DNA of 64,000 bases, taken from NCBI GenBank assembly GCA_964035795.1, contig OZ038320.1, positions 18,494,589-18,558,588 on the forward strand, written 5' to 3'. This document shows, in pieces, positions 12,812 to 45,400 of this stretch (the first letter of the stretch is position 1; the number at the start of each line of letters is the position of its first letter). The notes below the pieces were generated by a model. That model made no database searches and was not told the DNA's origin. It saw nothing but the letters and a program-made list of their open reading frames with translations. Both the position numbers and the translations under genes were made by a program. Source of the stretch: Pterobdella sp. o SKG-2022 (lineage: Eukaryota; Annelida; Clitellata; Hirudinida; Piscicolidae).

Positions 12812-13352
12812 TTGACAGCCAGTGTCTTTTTGTTTTTCTGTGTCACACTGTTTCTATCGGTGATCTACCGTCCTCCAAACACCGGCAATTTTATCTGTGA
12901 GCTCACGTCTCATCTTTATTTCCTTTATGCTCTTTTTTCAAATTTTATATTGGCTGGTGATTTCAACACCCCAAATTGTACATCTCACGACAACCCGCTT
13001 AGTGCTCTTTTACGTGAACTCGAGTTGGTCTAGCACATAGACTTCCCCACCCACAGACTTGGTAACATCCTTGACCTCATCATTACTCCAAAACCTAAAA
13101 GTCATCTCATACAAGACATCGACAAAAAAACTTTTGACTCCGATCACTATCGCATTTTATGCAGTCTGTAGAATTAACTTCCTTCTAATTTGCGCTCATC
13201 GCCTTCTCTCGTGAACTTTCGCAAACTTTTGAAAACTCACTTATACCATAAACATCCCCAGTCATAATCTCTTACAAACCTTGAGCGCCTCTGAAGCAAT
13301 CTTGAATTGATGACTGTGCACTATAAAAATCTTAATAATAATAATATTAATA
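12812..13352 (+). mobile_element. Internally deleted LINE: endonuclease fragment fused to the 3' tail (copy 2)
   Basis: The first part (12812-13160) encodes pieces of an apurinic-type endonuclease: VIYRPPN, LAGDFN, then past one stop GNILDLIIT and SDHYRI. These are the motifs of the LINE EN domain, including the Asp/Asn and the SDH catalytic His. It is followed almost directly by SNLRSSPSLVNFRKLLKT and a tail ending in AATAATAATA (13333-13350). The whole reverse transcriptase, normally 2 kb or more, is absent. Stops in the EN frame show that it is dead. Confidence 0.68.
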
Positions 13353-13880
13353 AATTAATCTTTACTCGCCCTTGATTCATTTGCCTTCACGAACTTTGCA
13401 ATAGGAATAAACCCCATTTTAATATACTTTCACACTGCCCACACTCTCAAACACGGTTAGTCTGCCAAGCTATTTAATTTTCTTCCTATTAAAAAAGTTC
13501 AAACCTACTCTGGTGACGAACCTCCAGCTACAATTATCAGACTTGTTCGTAATTTTTTTTCTTTTCAAGTCCCACAGAAACTCAAGATGCACCACTAAAA
13601 TGCTTTTGAGATAATTAGATTTGTGTGATTGTTTTTGAATGCAAGACCTTGCACCAGTTGTTAGTTCTACTTCTCATGCTGTCAATTTTGGCATGGTTTG
13701 GATCTGGCAGCTAGATGATTTTTGCAGCTTTCATTATTGCGCTAGAACTGACTTATTGAACATGTTGCACAATTACCCTGAAACCATTGATCAACTTGAT
13801 TTGATGATATATCTTAAACGCTTTTGCAGCTAACATCATTTGCAGATTGCACTAAACAAAACATATAATAATCTTCATTT
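13353..13880. other. Gene-free stretch between LINE remnants and MITE
   Basis: Slightly richer in GC than its surroundings. There are open stretches on the + strand (for example 13639-13833) but no recognisable domain and no splice context. It is probably more transposon debris that I cannot identify. Confidence 0.35.
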
Positions 13881-14096
13881 TAATTTTCCGAAATTATCAT
13901 GATTCATTAGGGATTCTATATGATAAGATTGTACTTACCGAAAATTTTAGTTTCTTTAAAATAAAGTATCTTGAAAATCCTCTTTTTTCGAAGAATAAAA
14001 GCTGAAACTTAAAATACAAGATACTTACGATGTCTCTAAAAGAATCTTGATTTTGTTTTTCCACAACAAGTTTCACCAGCAAATTTCGGAAAATTA
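13881..14096. mobile_element. 216-bp MITE-like element with 15-bp terminal inverted repeats
   Basis: The element starts with TAATTTTCCGAAATT (13881-13895), and its reverse complement ends it (14082-14096). Inside, AAGTATCTTG near 13963 is inverted as CAAGATACTT near 14019. There is no coding capacity. It lies 125 bp downstream of the PSMC4 stop codon, so it may fall in that gene's 3' flank. Confidence 0.55.
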
Positions 14097-14221
14097 CAAA
14101 TAAAGCTTTATTAAATAAAAAACAGAAGTTAATTTCTTAAAAACTTCAGAAATAGGATAAAATTACAAACTTAAATAAACTTCTAGATAAATCGAGTTCA
14201 AATAATAATTGATAAAAAAAA

Positions 14222-17853
<3,632 letters not shown>

Positions 17854-18211
17854 AACTTATTTAGTTGATCTGGAATATTATAATGAAAACGTAAAATTTA
17901 GTTTATTCCGAAGACTTAAACTTTATTTTCGCCAATTGCTTGGTTAAATGCAAAAAAAACTTAAATATATTTTTTTGAAAAACAAAATAATTTGAATTGA
18001 ATTTTGAAAAAATTCTTAAAAAAAATAATATTTAAAAAAATATTTTCAAGACGTTCCTTTAATTCACCTGATTGCCGCCTAATACTTTTAACATTTGAAT
18101 CTCTGCTTCCTACAACAAATTTATTAGGTATTAATTTGACTATAGCAGGTTATAGTTTAAGTTTTTTCAAAATATTAGCTTTATTTTATATTCAACTTGA
18201 ATCGTTATATT
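17854..18211. promoter_or_regulatory. Shared divergent promoter interval of PSMC4 and the TRIM-NHL gene
   Basis: Only 358 bp separate the PSMC4 start codon (17853, minus) from the TRIM start codon (18212, plus), so both promoters and both 5' UTRs must lie here. It is AT-rich and I could not assign individual elements. The role as a bidirectional promoter is inferred from geometry. Confidence 0.5.
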
Positions 18212-21200
18212 ATGGCATCCAATGATAATGATGAATTAGAAGAACAAGCTCGTTTCTTGACGACATGCTCTATATGCTTGGATCAGTTCACTAATCCCAA
18301 AGTTTTGCCATGCCAACATACATTCTGTATGTTTTGTCTCAAAAAGTTTTATGAATCAGTTAACAATACTAGAATCGTTGCATGTAAGAATTTTCCTTGT
18401 CCTACATGTAGAAAGATTTGTCATTTGACACTCGGTGGAGTTGAAGAATTACCAGATGATTTTAGAATTAAACAAATTTTGGATTTGTTAATAGCGATTG
18501 AGTCATCACAACAAAAGACAAAAGTGAGAAGTTTGTCGTTTGGACATTGCTCAATATGTAGATTGCAAAAAACAGAAAAACCAGCAAGTGTTTTTTGTCT
18601 TCAATGTGAAAAGGCTTTTTGTAACGAATGTTTATCACATCACACCAAAACAAAAATTTTCCAAGACCATGTTATAATAAACGATGATAAAAACCAAAGC
18701 ATGGATGAGACTATGGTGGAAGATATGCATTGTAAAGAACATAATAACGAATTCAAATATTTGTGTGAAGATTGCTCAACTATGTTATGCACAGTATGTT
18801 TGTTTGGGGCACACAGTGGCCATTTCGTTAAAGAAAAAGCACAGGTTCTTTCAGAACTTGAAGTTAAAATAGAAAACTTGACAGAAAAACTCACTAAAAA
18901 ACTTGCTGATAATACTACAGTTCTTGAATTGGTGAATAGTTTAGATGAAAAACAATCAAAAAGTAGTGAACTATGTGAGAAGGAGGTGAAAAATGCTACT
19001 CAAAAAGCAATTCAAATTATTCAAAAAACGGAATCACAATTACTTTCAAATATTAAAGAAAATTATGATTTATTCACTAAAACAACTAAAGGTATTCATG
19101 AAAGTTTTGAAGAGGATTCAAATATCCTTAATGATCAGTTGAAAACTTTGGAACTCATAAAATCAGGGAATACATCAAGTAATGTTTTGAAAGAAATTTC
19201 CAATATTGAAAAAATTTTAAAAAACCATCATACTAAAACTTTTAAACCTTTCTGTCAAGAAACTTATAAGTTCAAAACCTCTATAAACATCATACTTGGA
19301 GACATGGAGAAGTCTAAAAAAACAATTGATTTAAAAAAAGATTTAGATAAAAAAGATGTTGAAATAGAAACATTTGAAAAATTAAGTAAAAGTTCTTCCC
19401 TTAAATCTGCATCATCGAATTCATCTTTAAAATCTTCGAGTTCCTTAAAATCTTCCTCTTCTAATCTTGCTTCTTCAAATCCAGCTATCAACAAAGAAAA
19501 TAAAGCAAGAAAAAATAATTTTCCTGCACCTAGCAGAGCTCCATCAGCTCGAAAAATCACAAAACTACAGGAACAAAACAATCCGAACAACTCCAAAGGA
19601 GACCAAATTTTTGGCAAAAAAGTGCACTCAGGAGATTCTGATAAGGTTGATAATTTTTTAGATTATTTTAATGTAACCTGCAATTAATTTTTTAAAATGA
19701 GTTTACAATAAATATTTCATGTAATCAATTTGCTCCAAATATTAACATCAGTTTGAATATTGTTGTTGTGGAGTGTCTTGAAATTATTTGAATATGTATA
19801 TCAATTTAGCTTTTATAATATATTTTGACTGTTTTCATCCAATTGAGTTTTAGTTTTCAATTCACACTGAAATTTTAAATATTAATATTACTGCCATAAA
19901 CAGTTGATCCAAGGTTTGGGTAGAAGACTGAGTCGCAGGTTGACAAGCAGTCAGTTGAGCACAATGGTGAATGCTCCTGTCACTAGGAAGATATCCTGGA
20001 CAGCAGGTGGCTTCATTGAATGTAGAGACTGCTGTTTTTTACAGCTTGATGGTTCTTGGTTGGTTGCTGCCTGTGATTTCAAGGCTACAGATTCATTGAA
20101 ACGTATCAAACTTTACGATTTGAAGGGTGTCCAACAGCAGGTTTTTATAGAAAATACTATTTTATATTCAAAAATGCATTTCCGAGTTCCAGTTTATTTA
20201 AACATTTTAATGGTAAGTTCTTTCAATTTAATTATAATGGTCTTGGGCATTAGACGTTAAACTGCGCCTAACTAAGCGTCTGCAATTTATGGCTGCTTTT
20301 TTTGCTATGGCTGGATAACAGTAAACTCCAGTAGTAGGTGCCGACAAACTGATATTTAGGCATCGTTGTCACTTGGCTTTTTTACAATGGAAATGCAAAC
20401 TGCCCAAATACGGGAATTTTGACTTCCATAATTTCAAGTCGTACATCAGCTCAAACTTGGAGTATATGAAAATTTGTCTCAAATAAAACAAAATAAATTG
20501 CTCCATAATATATCGATAATCTAGGCAAATTGCAGTCAACCCATCACTAGGGCATGTCTAGCTATGATATTTTAATAATACATTCTTATTACTTTTTATT
20601 AAATAGCCAAACCATCGCACACCGCTAGCTTCAGCCAATACTTCTACTTTTTATAATCTCATTCAAATTTATTTTTACTAAAGTTTTGACTTCAATGAAT
20701 TAATTTCCAGGCTATTAATGCACGTCAAATTATCAACCCATGGGGAATGCTATTTTCACAGAGCAAAAACGCTTTCATTGTGACGGATCACTGTACCAAA
20801 TCGATTAAAATGCTAAGACTGGATGATTCAGGAAAGTGTTCCAGAGTGTACAACATATGCCAGATACCTAATGACACGCCCACAGGAATCTGTATGACAA
20901 GATCAGGAAACGTTGTTGTATCTGATACAGGTACAAGAAGTGCGAAGTTGGCTTTGTTTGAAAGCAAAGCTAATTCACTAGAAAAACTTCACGAATTTGC
21001 GGTCAAAGGCACTGGTGAGGGGCACGTGAATCAAGCCTACTACATTGCAGTTGATAATAATGACCGCGTGGTTGTATCTGATATTCAATCAAAGGAAGTT
21101 AAAATTCTTTCGCTAGAAGGACGCCAGTTGATGAAGTTTTCGTGCAGTTGTAGTTTCGATGGGTTAAAGGAAATGGAACCTCAAGGAGTCGCTGTGGATG

Positions 21201-21382
21201 ACTGTAACAACATCTTAGTTGCTGACCAAGCTATGAAGAGTGTGGGGATGTTCACGTGTGAAGGTGTTCTGGTGGGGCATGTTGCCACCACCAAGGGACA
21301 ACCATGGGGTGTGGCCTATTTGGATCATATGAGGTTGCTTGCTGTGGCCACAAGTGCTGGTTTAGAGGTATTTGAGCTTTGA
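18212..21382 (+). CDS. TRIM-NHL protein: RING, two B-boxes, coiled coil, NHL repeats
   Basis: Three exons in phase 0 (18212-19645, 19904-20140, 20711-21382) give 780 residues. The RING (about 19-75) reads CSICLDQF, PCQHTFCMFC, CPTCRK. B-box 1 starts CSICRLQ and B-box 2 CKEHNNEFKYLCEDC. A long Lys/Glu-rich coiled coil follows, then a Ser/Lys-rich linker and a C-terminal propeller of about five or six NHL blades (NPWGMLF, TPTGICM, EPQGVAVDD, QPWGVAY, each ending in an 'VVSD' or 'LVAD' type strand). Family knowledge: RING-type E3 ubiquitin ligases whose NHL propeller often binds RNA or protein partners (TRIM2/3/32/71, Brat). No filamin domain was seen, which differs from TRIM2/3/71. The ATG at 18212 was preferred over the in-frame one at 18197; both are possible. 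An AATAAA at 21792 is a candidate poly(A) signal. Which TRIM subgroup it belongs to is not clear. Confidence 0.85.
20240..20390 (+). repeat. Dispersed repeat, copy B (TRIM-NHL intron)
   Basis: Second copy of the 14915-15060 repeat, same orientation, inside the last intron of the TRIM-NHL gene (20141-20710). Confidence 0.55.
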
Positions 21383-37240
<15,858 letters not shown>

Positions 37241-39425
37241 ATATCGTGTATGTACTAGGCTTTCAATCATTTATTTTCAATCGTCTTGTAATTATGTGTA
37301 CATTTATTCTTTGTGAATAGCTTAGCGACCAAAAAGTTTGATCCCGATAAACGTAACCAGTCAAAAGTTGTAATTTATAATTGCTTCTACTTTATAAGAC
37401 CAAACTCAAGAAATTTATTCATAGGACCACTATAACTTCATCACATATCCAAGTCGTATTTAGTGCAGTCTTAATACAACCCTAGTTTTAAGGGTATGTT
37501 TATATATTCTTTATCACGTCTATTTTAATCATATTCTTTCCAAAAGATTTTATAAATTTTATCACTTAATTTTAATGATATTTGGTAGGAATAGACTAGT
37601 TATTTTTGCAAGTTCTTTATCTTGTTGTGTTTATTTTTAACAGTCAAACCAACGATCGGTATTCAATCTCAATTTTTTCTAGTCTCACTAATTGTCTGCG
37701 TGTTAGTTATTTACATGTGAATGTTTTATGCTTTTTATCCATTTTATTTTAAGAATCAGTTTATTTTATTTATTTCAATATTTCAAAATTTTTCACTAGT
37801 TTTTTAACTTTTATCTGCAAATTTTTGAAAATGAACTTCGGATCATAAAAATATCGGAAATTTCAGTGATCTAGTCTTATATAGTTTTATTGGCTTATCA
37901 TTGTTGTCAAACTGCATATTATTTTTGATAAACCTTAATTTCAATTTCTATTTTTGCTTTCCTCATTTTATCAATCATGAAAACTTTTGTAGCAGAATCC
38001 CACAGTGGCGCTACTGTTTGATTTTACTTTTATTTCTTTTGAGTTTTGATAAAGTCGAATTTTAAGGCACCTAGCTCATTTGAAGATAAATTTCTTTTAA
38101 ATAACATCTGCTTTGTTGATTCTATGAAAATCATTTTTTTAAATAATTAAAATAATAATTCTCACTAAGAATTAATGATGTCCCCAAACTCCGTTGTTTT
38201 CCTATGATAAAATATGCTGCTGATGACGGTTCAACGAAAAATCTTACCCACCATCTTTTAAATGGTTCATGACGTTGATAACAAATATGCAGTTCGATGC
38301 ATGAGCTAGCAAACTTAAGCTCACTTGCCACGCCGATGTTACCTTTTTTGGTCCATCAACTTGTTTCTCTATCGCTTGTTCAACCAAAATTCATAGGTCT
38401 TTTTAATTATTTTTTGTTGTCGTAAATCATTCAGATTCTTGATAGTTACGAAGCAATTGTTTTGGTTAAGTGAATTTTGTTTATGATTTCAACTTTCATT
38501 TATTGTTTTTGCAATGTAAACCGGAATATAACAATTCTTACATTTTGAAAAACTTAAATATAATTATCATTTTGTTAAAAAGTTCTCATGGCTTTCCACT
38601 TAGGTATAGCACAACCTTTAAATTTCCAACTTTTGCTTTTCGTGAGCAAATTAGAGAATTTAGCTCAATCGAATAAAAATTTTCTATGTTTTAGTTTTGT
38701 GTATAGGCTTGTAATTTTAATGTGGATTCACCATTCTTGTCTGATTACCTTGATTAAATATCAACGTAATTAGACTGTCGCTATTTTTATCGCATTTTTG
38801 TTTATAAATTCCTTGCAATGGCCATCTTATACTTGTATAAATTTTATTTAATTAAAATTAACTTATTTATGCATAAGGTATTACATTTCATTAATAAGAC
38901 TGGAGATGCTTATGAGACTTATTCAATGAAGTTTGTAAGAATTTTTCAAAAGTTTTGAATTTTCTTATAAATCGTTAAAATAATAATTTTTTCATTAAAA
39001 GCCTTTGAAAGTGTCGAAGCTAAAACTAGTCATGGATGATCGACCTTTCATTAAATTTTTGCTTTGGTTTGTTACTTTTAAGGCTACAGAAAATTTGAAA
39101 ACATTTTTCAGTCTTTCATATGTTTCTTTATGACTATGTTTTATTCATACAATTTATCAACAATAGGTTTTTAAAACTTTATATGTAGAAATTTGTATTG
39201 TTAATTAAAATTAATTTGAAATAAATAAAAATATATGGAGTATTGCTTGCATGAGGACTTAAAAACCATATTTATAAGTTAATCCTATAAACAAGTTTTC
39301 AATTATCAACAATTTAAATGCGATGAAAAATAATTCGATGCAAGTCGGAGGTTATAAAGTCAAAAGATTGCATAAAAAGAGTTACCTACATTTATATACA
39401 ATCAAATTATTTATTGAACGATGCT
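37241..39425. other. Convergent intergenic region between ARHGAP39 and the GFR-like gene
   Basis: It contains the 3' UTRs of both genes. Several open stretches exist (for example 38470-38773, +) but none has splice context or a recognisable domain. I see no RNA gene. Confidence 0.5.
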
Positions 39426-42400
39426 TTATAAAACATAAGATTTTGCAAAAAAAAAAACAAAAGTCGTTATTATGACCAACACATAAACTTGAAGGGTGTG
39501 GTTTAAATGCGTTGAAGTGCATGACACTTGGTGGCTCTGCTCGAGAGTGCTGGCCAGGGAGAACTCATACAAGTCGTCATCCAGCCTGCTTCCCAAATAA
39601 TCGTACAGATTCTCTCGTTTCGAAGAGTTTTTAAGAAAAAAATCTTTTTTTAAATTGAATTTTTCAAGGACTTTGAAGATGTTTTTTCCATTTTTTCTAT
39701 GAATGTCCACAATTTCCAGCCTGGAAACTTTCATGATCGACAACTCGGGGTCACGGGATAGTTCATCGTTTTGAGAATTAATTTTTTGGTCAAGTATTTG
39801 AGCAGGAAAATAACATTTCTGCGAACAAGTAAAAACCGATAACTTATATAAATTACATTTTTTTAAAATTTCATTACAAAGTAATAATAAGACAAACAAG
39901 TAAGGTCTTCAAGTAGATTGAATGTGAGTCGTCGATGTTGTGGTATAAATGCTTGGGATCGGCATGCTCGCGAGGGCCTTCCATCCGAGCAAAAGAATCA
40001 ACTTTCATATTCGCATAATTAGGAGAGTTGGTAATTAGTTTCTTTATTTTATTTAATCTGTATTTAACTTTCGGATTATCATAATTTTTTTCGTACGTTT
40101 TTTCAGTATAAAATTCAAAGATTATATTCCGAGCAAAAACACGATAAGTTTTTAGCTTACAAATCTGCAATAATTTGAATAGAAAAAAAATTAAACAAAA
40201 ATAGAAAAATAAACAAAGAATAAGGAAATTTATTGTCTTGATAAAATTACTTCGTTTTCCGGGTGAACACTTTGCATAAAAGATGTTAATTTCGAAGCTA
40301 TTCGCTCACCGTCGTTGAAAAAGTCTACAAAGTTTTATTTATTATTTCATTGAAAAACACTGGGAATCAATTATTGTTGAAATGATTGAAAGACTCTTTG
40401 TATTTCCATTAAGACATTACGTAAGTTTTTATACTGGAGATGTGAAGATTGTATCAACAAATACAATGTACAAATAAGGCACAGACATAAAAAAACTCAC
40501 CTTCGTGTGTTTCTTTTATTTTTGCTTGCTTCTTCACAAAAGCATCAACATTTTTATTTGGCGGACTATTATCTTTTTCTTTCATTTTTTCGAGTTTAGA
40601 TTCTGTGATTTCAATTTCGTTTAACTTTTCACGAATCATGGCTTTTTCCACGGCACTGAAACCCACATGTAAATAAAAGCCTGAAATTTAAAAATACAAT
40701 TGGAAAATTCAAATTCATCAAGTAGACAGGAAAAAGTTTACATAAAATTAAAATTAGAAAATAAGCAAAAAACTTAAATATGAGTTGCTTTAAGAGTTTT
40801 TAACGACAACATTACAACTTGCATTTGCTGGCAAAAAAATTATATGTTTATTATCTTTGAAATTTATTTATTCTTTATTTTCTACGGGTTTTATTCTCTT
40901 GAAATGATTGAAACAAGAAATCTCACCTACTTGCTTCTCAACAAATGGGTAATGTTTATACTTGAGCTTATTGAAACCGTAGCACTTATACTTGTTATGT
41001 CCCCAATAACTTGCAAATTAAAAACGTTTCAAACTGGGGCCTTTTAACACTTTAATTCGTAAAAAATAAAATGAAACTTGCTTTAAAAATTGGTTTTATT
41101 GAATGCTTTTGCATACATATGAAGATATAGTAGAAAATTTATCGTTATAAACTAAACTATAATCGTCTATACTGAAACAATATTTGGTTATATATATTAT
41201 AAAAAAACGAAGCTTTTTGGAACAGTCATTATATATTAATTAAATATAAATAACTAAAGTGTTTTTGATTTACATACAAGCACATCTGACAATTGAGCAA
41301 CCTTCTTTAGAGAGCCTGAAGAGAGCATGTTTTGGACACAAGAACTCTCCTTGGTAACATTTGCATGTCCCATCCAAAGTCCTCTCTACTGCCCCGTTTG
41401 CTGTGGTTTGGTCACATTACATTACAATACCAAACGTGCAATACAATATAATGCAAAAAAAAGTAAATATGTTTTTAATAAATTAATTATTCAACTTAAC
41501 TTTTAAACGAAAAAATTTTTAGAAACTTTAAATGGTATTTCAAAAACTCTGGTAATCACTTGTATGAAGTGCATATGAGTCCATCAACACGCAAGCCAAA
41601 CTTTTATTTGAAACAAAAATTTGAGAATTTATTTGCTCCACTCAAATAAAAAAGCGAAGATTTTTAATAAAATTTAAAAAATTATTTTGTTTCATGAAGG
41701 CATGATTCTTGATGGGGTTTTAACGCCCAAAGCTTCCCTTTTAATAGTCTTCCCAAGTCATTAATTTGTCATTATTTTGGGATCAAATAAAAAAGTTACA
41801 TCACTTTCATAAAATGCCAATCTTCAATTATTAAAAACCAGCTATAATCAAAAACAAATACTTCCGGTTTTCAAAAAGTACACTTTCACAAGGTCTTTTG
41901 TAACCTAAGAGGGCTATCGATTAGAAACAATGACTTCTTTACTCCTAAGAAAACAAAACTTGAGTATTCTTTTGATTTATTGTCACGAAAGACTTATTTA
42001 TATAAACTTATTCACCCTCGAATAATAAGATAACTCAAATCAAACACGACTCAACAACTCTTCAGTTCGACTTGAGAAGTTTCGCGTTGTTTAACCATTA
42101 AAAATGCTTGATTGAATTATTTTTTTATTTTTTTTAGATCAACTTTTAGTCGCCCCATATTGGGGTTTCGTTAACTCAACAGATGTTTCACAGGACGCTA
42201 CTCTATGTATATAATTTTCGGCCCACGCGGAATTGAACCTGGTTACTTTAAATAACTAGTCTAAAGCTCTACCAGCTGAGCTATGCAGGCCGACTGAATC
42301 ATACTTATCATTAAATACTAATAATAAATTCATACTAAACATCATCTGCTATGAGTAGTCATACATAATGAATCTATATAATGTGAAGAACGTACTGTAG

Positions 42401-45400
42401 ATGGTGTTACTGTGGTTGCAATGTAGATTTTGTTGGCATGGCAAATCGTAGCATTGGTGTCTTCTTTTGCAGGAGCACAAGTCAGAACAAAGCTGATTGC
42501 TGTGGTACACCTGTGAAAAAATTCATCATTCTCGTTTCAAAGTTTTAACGATTTTTATCTTTTTCATATTTTCAATTATCTTTTCAGTATTAATATATTA
42601 TGTTATATTTTATATAATTATGTTGTTTTATTTAATTTTTTTTATTAGTTTTGTTTAGTTATCATAAATTTGCTATTGCTTCCATTTTATAAGCCCCACG
42701 TTATAATTTATGTTTTATTTTACATTCTTTTTAATTTTATTTTGCATAAAAATTTAACCAACTCTAAGAAAACTTGCATAACTGTTTTTGTGGCTGCAAC
42801 CTTTGACATCTGTTAAATCAGTAAAATACATTCGTTTGAAATTTAAAATAAGAACCAAAAAATTTAAAATAACTCATTTCAAAATATTTTCTAAAAAATG
42901 GTAAAAAAAAAACTATGTTTTTAATATGAACACATAATGTTGTTGATGCTATCACTAATAGTACTCAACGGTTTTTGCTGTTTGACCTGGTTACATACAA
43001 CCTTTTAGATCTCACAACACCTTCAAATAATTATTATGAAATTAATATAAAATTTCATAAAAATACTTTTATATTTTTATGAATTTTGTTGTAAGCGAGT
43101 GTTGATCTAATAAAGAGGAGCATTATTAAATGAGTTATATATTAGGATTTCGACATAAAATATTTATATCGATGTTTTGAAAGAAAATTAGTCAATAATT
43201 ACTTTTTATAAAATTTTAAATATTCGTCAGTTAAATTATAAAAGTTAAATTTAATTATAACTTTAATTATTTAAATTATAAATATATTTTTAAAAAAAGA
43301 AGGAGATTAGGTAGGTATTTAAAAATTCAAATCTATTCTATATTGACATCACATCACAATATTCATAAATAGTAATATAATTTCTTTTATAGTAAACTTC
43401 AACGTAGAGAAAATCACAAATCCTAGTTATAGGAACGTACTTAAATAATTGATAAGCTGATGTACTCTTTCCCTTTTTTGTAGACACGATGCATATTGTA
43501 AATCCCCCTCAGTTAAAACACAGAAACAACCGTGGAAAAGTCCTGTACCGAAGGGTTATTGTGTGTTAGATGGATTAGACTTCATATTATAGCAAATAAG
43601 AGTCATTTATTGAAGACGTGTAATTTCCATAGTTAAAAAGAATTTTTAAACTTTTTTCTACGCGTAAGCTGTTTACTGGTTGAAGTTGATCTTATTTCAT
43701 TGTTTAATCGTTATGCGAGAAGCGTCAGTTATATATAAACATGCTTTTTAAAATCTAATATTCTAATTTCTCTTCATTATCAAATTTCCTGCTTAATTAC
43801 ACACCTATTTGAAACCAGATCGATACGCTTCCTTGATCGTATCGAGTTGAATAAGATGGAAAACTGGCACAAATCAAGTTATATACAAATTATTAGGCTA
43901 TAAATATATAAATTAAATCTTGAAAAAACTAAAAATAATTCTTAGAATAGCTTTCATCAGTTAAAATTTTATGAAGTTTCAATAACAATTATACGAAGCA
44001 ACCACACTGACCAAACCGATGGAGCTTGCCAAGGAGGTTTGAGCAGGATTTGGAAAAGTGGTGAAGGTGGTTTTGGTGAGAAGTTTTAAAATTTTCTATT
44101 GGTATTTTATTTATGTCTGCTTCTTCACGATCTTTTTTATTTTCGTAGTTGTTGAAGATAAAATTGATTGAAGTCAATTTTTTACTCAATAAACAGTCCG
44201 CCTCTGTTTCATTCAATAAAGCTCTGAATTTGTATGAAAAATAATCTCAGCTTTTTATCTGAGTCACAAGATATAACTCACAAAATTAAAAAATTTGTTG
44301 TATAAGATTTTATATCTAAATAATAAACCTGCATTCTTTATCCATCAGACACCTTTCGACCACAAATTCACATGGTTGGTAGGCGGATAAGGAACAAAAA
44401 GGAGATGAAATGGTAGATTGGACTGCTTTGCACAAGGAATCATGACTTGAGGTAGATGTGTCGTTTGAGGTGCTTTTTGGATCATAAACAAAACTTGTGT
44501 GTTTTATTCCATCATTTTTGTCTCTGTATAGTTTGAACTTTTGAGAATTTTTATGACCGATTTTATTATAAAAAACTTGAATGTAACGTGGGTTTTTTTT
44601 GTTTGTGAAACTTTTGATATCGTTTCTATGAATGATATCTGAATTTTCAATTTGTTCGTACGAATTCATATCACAATTACAAGATAGAAAATCTCTGGAC
44701 AAGTTATCATTTTGACCCAGGGTTTTCATACTCTCTTCACATTTTTCTCGGTCGAAACAACTTGAAAAAGTATTGATTATAAATAATTGTTTGTTGTGAA
44801 TTATAATTTTTAAATATGCTACTCAATCTTATAAAATATCTTTATGTACATGAGTATCCAGTTTCAACTGCTTTTTGACATTCCTCGTACTATGCGAAAT
44901 AATTTACGCAATACATAAAAAGTATTCAATTTATTCACTAAAACTTTGAAACTTTTAAAATTTATTTTTGAAATGTATTTAAATGCAGAATAAGGAGTCT
45001 TGAACCCACCTCTCTTCTTCATCATAGAACCCGTCAACAGCAGTGAAGAGAACGGGGGACTTTTTGAGTCTGCAAAAGTAACTGATGTTCTTCACAGTTC
45101 GAGAACACTCTGTGTTTTTGAGGCACTCACTGAACACCACTTCACACTTTGAAACTTCCTTTGATGCTGCGGCAAAAGAGTCGATTGTGATACATAGTGT
45201 TTTTGTTAATTTCATATAATTTGTTTTCAATTCAAAATAATTAATAATCTCAACAAAAAAAAATTTTGTTGTAAAATTAAAATTTGCAAAATTTTTTTCA
45301 ACTGAATGTTAGGAATATAAATGGAGTATATTCTAAGTAATCTGATAGAAAAGCCTAATATTTTATTGTGGAAAATATTCAAAAAAGCTAGAAATACATT

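Noticed and set aside
13639..13833. 64-residue + strand ORF next to the LINE debris
   Set aside because: No recognisable domain, no splice context, and surrounded by transposon remnants; not supported as a gene.
13897..14082. 61-residue minus-strand ORF
   Set aside because: It lies wholly inside the 216-bp MITE-like element and covers its internal inverted repeat.
19264..19617. 117-residue minus-strand ORF inside the TRIM exon
   Set aside because: It is the antisense of the Ser/Lys-rich coding linker. Its Leu/Glu/Phe-rich content is what antisense of that composition gives, and there is no splice or promoter context.
42220..42292. A functional tRNA-Thr gene
   Set aside because: The internal promoter boxes look good, but the T stem has two mismatches and the acceptor arm needs a shifted register, and the sister copy at 61466 shares these defects.
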